From positions 335,549 to 399,548 of the forward strand of contig MNCI01001921.1 of assembly GCA_015680685.1 (NCBI GenBank): 64,000 bases of DNA. Direction: 5' to 3'. Shown one piece after another: positions 60,470-64,000 of this stretch; the stretch's first letter is position 1, and every line of letters starts with the position of its first letter. This DNA is from Gnetum montanum (lineage: Eukaryota; Streptophyta; Gnetopsida; Gnetales; Gnetaceae). The notes beneath the pieces were generated by a model, which was given only the letters and a program-made list of their open reading frames with translations, ran no database searches and was not told the origin of the DNA. The translations under genes and the position numbers were made by a program.

Positions 60470-60488
60470 TTGGAATCGTTATTGAAAT
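60470..60488 (+). promoter_or_regulatory. Primer binding site (decayed tRNA-Asp type), array copy 3
   Basis: TTGGAATCGTTATTGAAAT follows the LTR. It keeps TGG and CGTT of the tRNA-Asp complement. Most other positions differ by C-to-T or G-to-A. Confidence 0.5.
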
Positions 60489-60639
60489 GTGTGCTATCTA
60501 GGTTTAGTGGATATCATTAATATCATTGGATGAACCCTGAGGTCGATATCATTTCCAAATAATATAACTACAAAAGCACACTTATAATTTATTTGTTTGC
60601 AAAATGTCTTCTTCTCATAGGTGAAATGATACAAAACCA

Positions 60640-61410
60640 TTAGTCCCACAAGAGTGCAAAGTCATATATACTTATCTAGATGAGTTTGTGCCTGATTTCA
60701 CTTTCATCCTACATCAGGATGAGCAATTGCAATGCCATGATAGGAAAGGCAACATTGTATTGCCTCTAGATTGATCTATGCCTGAGATGCTACTTTAAAA
60801 TCTGAAGTAGTTAGGCATCTCAAATCTTCAAGAGGAATATGTTGTGAATTTTTATGATACTTAGGACTACCATCCCACTAAAACATAATGTAGGTAAGAT
60901 CGACATCAGGAGAGGCATCATGAAGATGCTAAGGGGAAATGGCTCACAAATCCCTTGTTCCTACTGAACGAAGATGACAATGAGAATCCTACCTTTGAGG
61001 GCTCTCAAAATGAAGATTCTCTACCCTTTGTTACTAGTGATGAGGTTGTGACCTTGAATATGCAATCTACAACCCAAAATCCAAGTTCAGGTAAAGATGA
61101 TAGTCAAGGAAAGGGATCAAACAAGCGTCAAGGTGATATGAAAAATAATGAATGTGGCCATGGTAACCAATGGGGAAATTGGTAGGTTTCATGGTGGAGG
61201 AAGTCCTCCTCCCTCTTCATCCTCTTCATCTACAGTTGCTTCTTCTTCTTCTTCTAATTATGAAAGATGTCATAGAAGGAATAACTATGATGAAGGTGAG
61301 CATCAAGGTAATAATATTAATCACCATGCCCATAATAATCAAAGGGGTAACAAAGGACATCATCAATGACAACAAAATAATGATGATGATGATGAGCCTC
61401 TATTGCTAGC
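60640..61410 (+). pseudogene. Gag N-terminal region, array copy 3
   Basis: A frame with TAG/TAA interruptions runs through GISNLQEEYVVNFYDT and DRHQERHHEDAKGKWLTNP into an open acidic stretch at 60955-61185 (LLNEDDNENPTFEGSQNEDS). A Ser-rich and His/Asn-rich low-complexity stretch follows, with TCC/TTC repeats at 61204-61257 and GATGATGAT near 61380. No matrix-like fold can be named. Confidence 0.5.
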
Positions 61411-61640
61411 TTAAAGTATGCAAAACATTGTAGAACTAGTTAAGATCCTAACTAGGCATGTGAAAGATAGTTAGAGCAAGTGCTTAGACATGAACAATAT
61501 CCTAAGATTTGAGGGGGGGATACAACTATGATCCATATAACCATCTACAATCCTTTAAATATGCCTGCATCTTATAGAACATAGAAAATAATTGGTAGAA
61601 ACTCAAGCTATTTCCAAAGACACTCATCAAGGAAGTAGAA

Positions 61641-62500
61641 GGCTGGTACTAGTCCTTGGAGCTAGAATCTATTTGTAGATGGAGTACCATGTTGGAAGTA
61701 TTTAATGATAAATATCATATGTACTCCAGAGTGTCCAACTTAAGAAGGCAAATCCAAGGCTAGAAATAGGGAACACATGAGCCCTTGGATGCCACCATGA
61801 GCAGATATTATTCTCTCTTACATCAATGCTCTAGCTATGGTTATTCTCAGAGAGAACAACTCTACCATATCATAGATGGGCTCAAAGTAAAAACTAGAAG
61901 AACTCTTGGGGTTTATGGCCAAGGGAGAGTTTTTGAATTAAGAGATCATTAGATACAAAGGTTTATAGAACAAGTTACCAAAGAAGAAGGTGAGTTGTAG
62001 AAAAGAAAATGTGTAAAAGAATTTAATAAGGACCCTTTCATAAGGAAAAGGGAGGTTTGATTTTATGGTGAGGAGGAGTTGTGACTTGATGAAGTGGTGA
62101 ATTAGAAAACCTTTCCTATCCAAAAATATATTTCTAACATTTTGACAATGGTTAATAAGTTATGGGACTCTTTGGATGAGAAATTCCAAACCTCTGTGAA
62201 GATTGCTGAAGAATCCAAAAAGCACAATAGTGATCATAACCACAAGAGGTGGAAAGAAGCTAAAGGTGCCTACTAGAGAGGTAAAGGAAAAGTTGTTGTA
62301 GTAGAAGAAGTTGTGAAGATGAACTCTAATGATGATGTTGGTTGTGACATTTGTTAGTATGAACATCCTAAGGGATGTTTCCATATGGTGTCACACTTAC
62401 AAGAGTCTGGGGTATATGTGTTGAATCCTCAACTAGCACAAAGGAAAGAACCCAAATGATTACCTTATCCTCAAGGTACTTCAAGGCAGTTTCACCAGCA
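61641..62500 (+). pseudogene. Gag core and variant zinc knuckle, array copy 3
   Basis: GWY, a TAG, SLELESICRWSTMLEVFNDK, RVSNLRRQIQG, LDATMSRYYSLLHQCSS and LYHIIDGLKVKTRRTLGVYG form the retrotransposon gag domain. Further on, at 62343-62378, CDIC, a TAG and YEHPKGC make the C-x2-C-x3-H-x3-C motif with all four ligands present. A block QLAQRKEPK-like tail follows at about 62430. Confidence 0.7.
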
Positions 62501-63174
62501 ATAATAAGCTTACTAACCAAGTGGAGCTACATCACAATCATATGAACAATATCAAGAGTGGAACCAACCACAATCATGGGGAATGCCACTGCTTGGGTAG
62601 CAGTACCCTTATAAGCAGCTGGATCTGTATGAGTACTATGTTTAGCAACTTGCCTCTCTAGGAAGTTTTGGAAGCCATGCCTCATTCCAACATCACTATT
62701 ACCCTCTAGAGTACCATCGAACTCATTCACCATATGCTCAAGGAAAACACCCATATCCATACCATCCTTCACATCCATCTACATGCATCCATTCACCCTC
62801 AACCTAGTTAACTTCTATTCTATCTATGTAGGGAAAAATTTCTCCATAGCTGCAACAATGAAATGATCAAAGGATCATACATTCACAATTCACTTTCTAG
62901 CTGAGTGGTTTGGATAATCAATCTAGGAAATGACTATTTTTCTGATTCAACAGTCCTCCCAAACCCTCATCCTCTATATGTCCAACACCCTCATCCTCTA
63001 CATCAAACACATTCAAGTACCCTTCAAACCAAACACTACCTCGAATCTATACTATGATGTTAACTTATGTTATTTCTGATTGGATAAGGGTTGGCAATCT
63101 TTCCATGAAAGGATATGACTCAAGAAGTCCTCAAATTTACATGTAGATCATTGAACATGAGCCATGGAAGGCTC
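62501..63174 (+). pseudogene. Gag-protease linker, array copy 3
   Basis: This is a low-complexity Pro/Ser/Asn-rich linker region matching 54960-55650 in copy 1 (shared GGAATGCCAC/GGATGCCACC and CAGTACCCTTA/CAGCACCCTTA phrases). The minus-strand open frame at 62527-62778 is a shadow. Confidence 0.45.
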
Positions 63175-63560
63175 TTCTTGATTTTGGTTCCTGTGTCAAT
63201 CTCATGTCCCATGACCTACACAAAGCCTAGAACCTACCACCTCTCAAAAAGGGTAACAGACATTAGGAATTAGTAGATTAGTCAATCACTATTCCCTTGG
63301 GACTAGTAGAGGACATTGTAACCACAGTTTGTGGGTGATCCTATCCTACTAATTTTCTAGTGATCAAGGTGAAAAATTGCAAAGGAAACTTCCCCATAAT
63401 TATCGGAAGGGTTTAGTTAAGCATAGTTGATATAAAAATGAGCATATGGGACCTCTTCTAGAAAATCTCCAAGGAGAATGAATTTAGAAGGTTAGATAAG
63501 AAGTGTGTTCTATGCATCATGTACAGTGATAATAGGTGCAATTGTGTGCAGAAAATTTGG
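63175..63560 (+). pseudogene. Gypsy retropepsin, array copy 3
   Basis: LLDFGSCVNLMSHDLHKA (the active-site D-S-G reads D-F-G) is followed by SITIPLGLVEDIVTT, SYPTNFLVIKVKNCKGNFPI and IIGRV. The tail has LCIMYSDNRCN, the equivalent of SCITTNKERCSDG. Several stops interrupt it. Confidence 0.65.
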
Positions 63561-63779
63561 TCCATTAAGGGTTTAAGTATTAAAGCATGCAATTAGTGCA
63601 CAAATGAAATAGATATCCAAAGGTGCCTATATGTAGTAGGCACAAAATAGGAGGGCACCTAGTGGCTAATAGCTAACTCAAATAGCATCACACTATGCAT
63701 GAAACTAACTAAGATCCTAACATGTGCCTATGTTGAAGGTATGGATGTACTTAAGTAAGTTCATCACCAACTCTTGAAT

Positions 63780-64000
63780 GATGAAGATGATGATACCTAT
63801 TGGGAAGAGTTGGAAATCCTTGAAAATTTTAAATAAGATCCCCTAGAGTTAAAAATTCTACTAGTTGATATGGAGTTTGCATTTTAAAATAATGGCAAGC
63901 TAGTTATTATCAATGCAAATCTTGCTCTTGAATAAAAGATAAGCTGTTGAAGGTGGTTAATAAGTGGTTAACAACTTTTTCTTGGTCATATCTTGAGCTG
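63780..64000 (+). pseudogene. Start of pol, array copy 3 (partial)
   Basis: WEELEILENFK is followed by a stop, then DPLELKILLVDMEFAF, a stop, and NNGKLVIINANLALE. This matches the linker before RT in Athila/Tat elements, a P-L-E-L-K-P-L-P...L-x-Y-A-F-L followed by L-P-V-I-I-S-x-x-L pattern. The RT itself would follow outside the window. Confidence 0.6.

Larger units (their letters stand above)
60489..64000 (+). mobile_element. Gypsy internal region, array copy 3 (runs off the window)
   Basis: The order is leader, gag, knuckle motif, protease and the first residues of pol. It is the only copy here that shows any sequence after the protease tail resembling pol. The remainder lies outside the window. 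Confidence 0.7.

Noticed and set aside
2650-63990. Non-standard genetic code with TAG/TAA read as glutamine
   Set aside because: Stops do fall at Gln sites, but frameshifts, deletions, TGA at Arg sites and lost catalytic residues occur in the same frames, and one copy has CAA where others have TAG. Decay of methylated plant retrotransposons explains all of this.

Overview
This 64 kb window is nuclear DNA from a large-genome seed plant. The AT-rich intergenic sequence, the layers of badly decayed LTR retrotransposons and the long introns suggest a gymnosperm, but that is an inference. There is no sign of bacterial gene organisation. Almost all recognisable coding sequence is dead transposable-element protein broken by stops and frameshifts.

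Layout. 1.66-10.17 kb: a complete but ruined minus-strand Ty3/gypsy element of the Athila/Tat type (LTR, tRNA-Asp primer binding site, gag, protease, and an extra antisense reading frame before the 3' LTR). 10.3-11.5 kb: protease and reverse transcriptase of a second gypsy type. 12.9-14.7 kb: Ty1/copia gag. 15.5-17.3 kb: L1-like LINE reverse transcriptase on the minus strand. 17.4-27.2 kb: more of the first gypsy family, with two LTRs in inverted orientation, an extra ORF, and gag interrupted by a solo LTR that has a perfect 5-bp target duplication. 29.5-35.2 kb: an intron-bearing pseudogene of NRPA2, the second-largest subunit of RNA polymerase I. 35.2-43.9 kb: intergenic sequence with a few SINE-like and short repeats. 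43.9-45.2 kb: a GC-richer, gene-like island with a candidate two-exon gene for a small secreted peptide, the best candidate for a living gene here. 45.2-52.5 kb: intergenic, with tandem minisatellites and a weak minus-strand gene candidate at 47 kb. 52.5-53.5 kb: minus-strand copia RT/RNase H. 53.7-64 kb: an array of three gag-protease internal regions of the Athila/Tat-like family separated by an LTR remnant and an LTR; the last copy enters pol at the window edge.

The gypsy family dominates the window. Its LTRs are about 830-950 bp and run from TGATG to CATCA. Each is followed by a binding site readable as tRNA-Asp after C-to-T and G-to-A decay. Its gag carries an unusual conserved C-x2-C-x3-H-x3-C motif, and the internal regions whose 3' ends are in view show no reverse transcriptase or integrase. 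Many in-frame stops fall where glutamine is expected, which is the signature of methylcytosine deamination in silenced elements.

No tRNA or rRNA genes and no CRISPR arrays were seen. Two single-N positions flanked by exact duplications are assembly scars.
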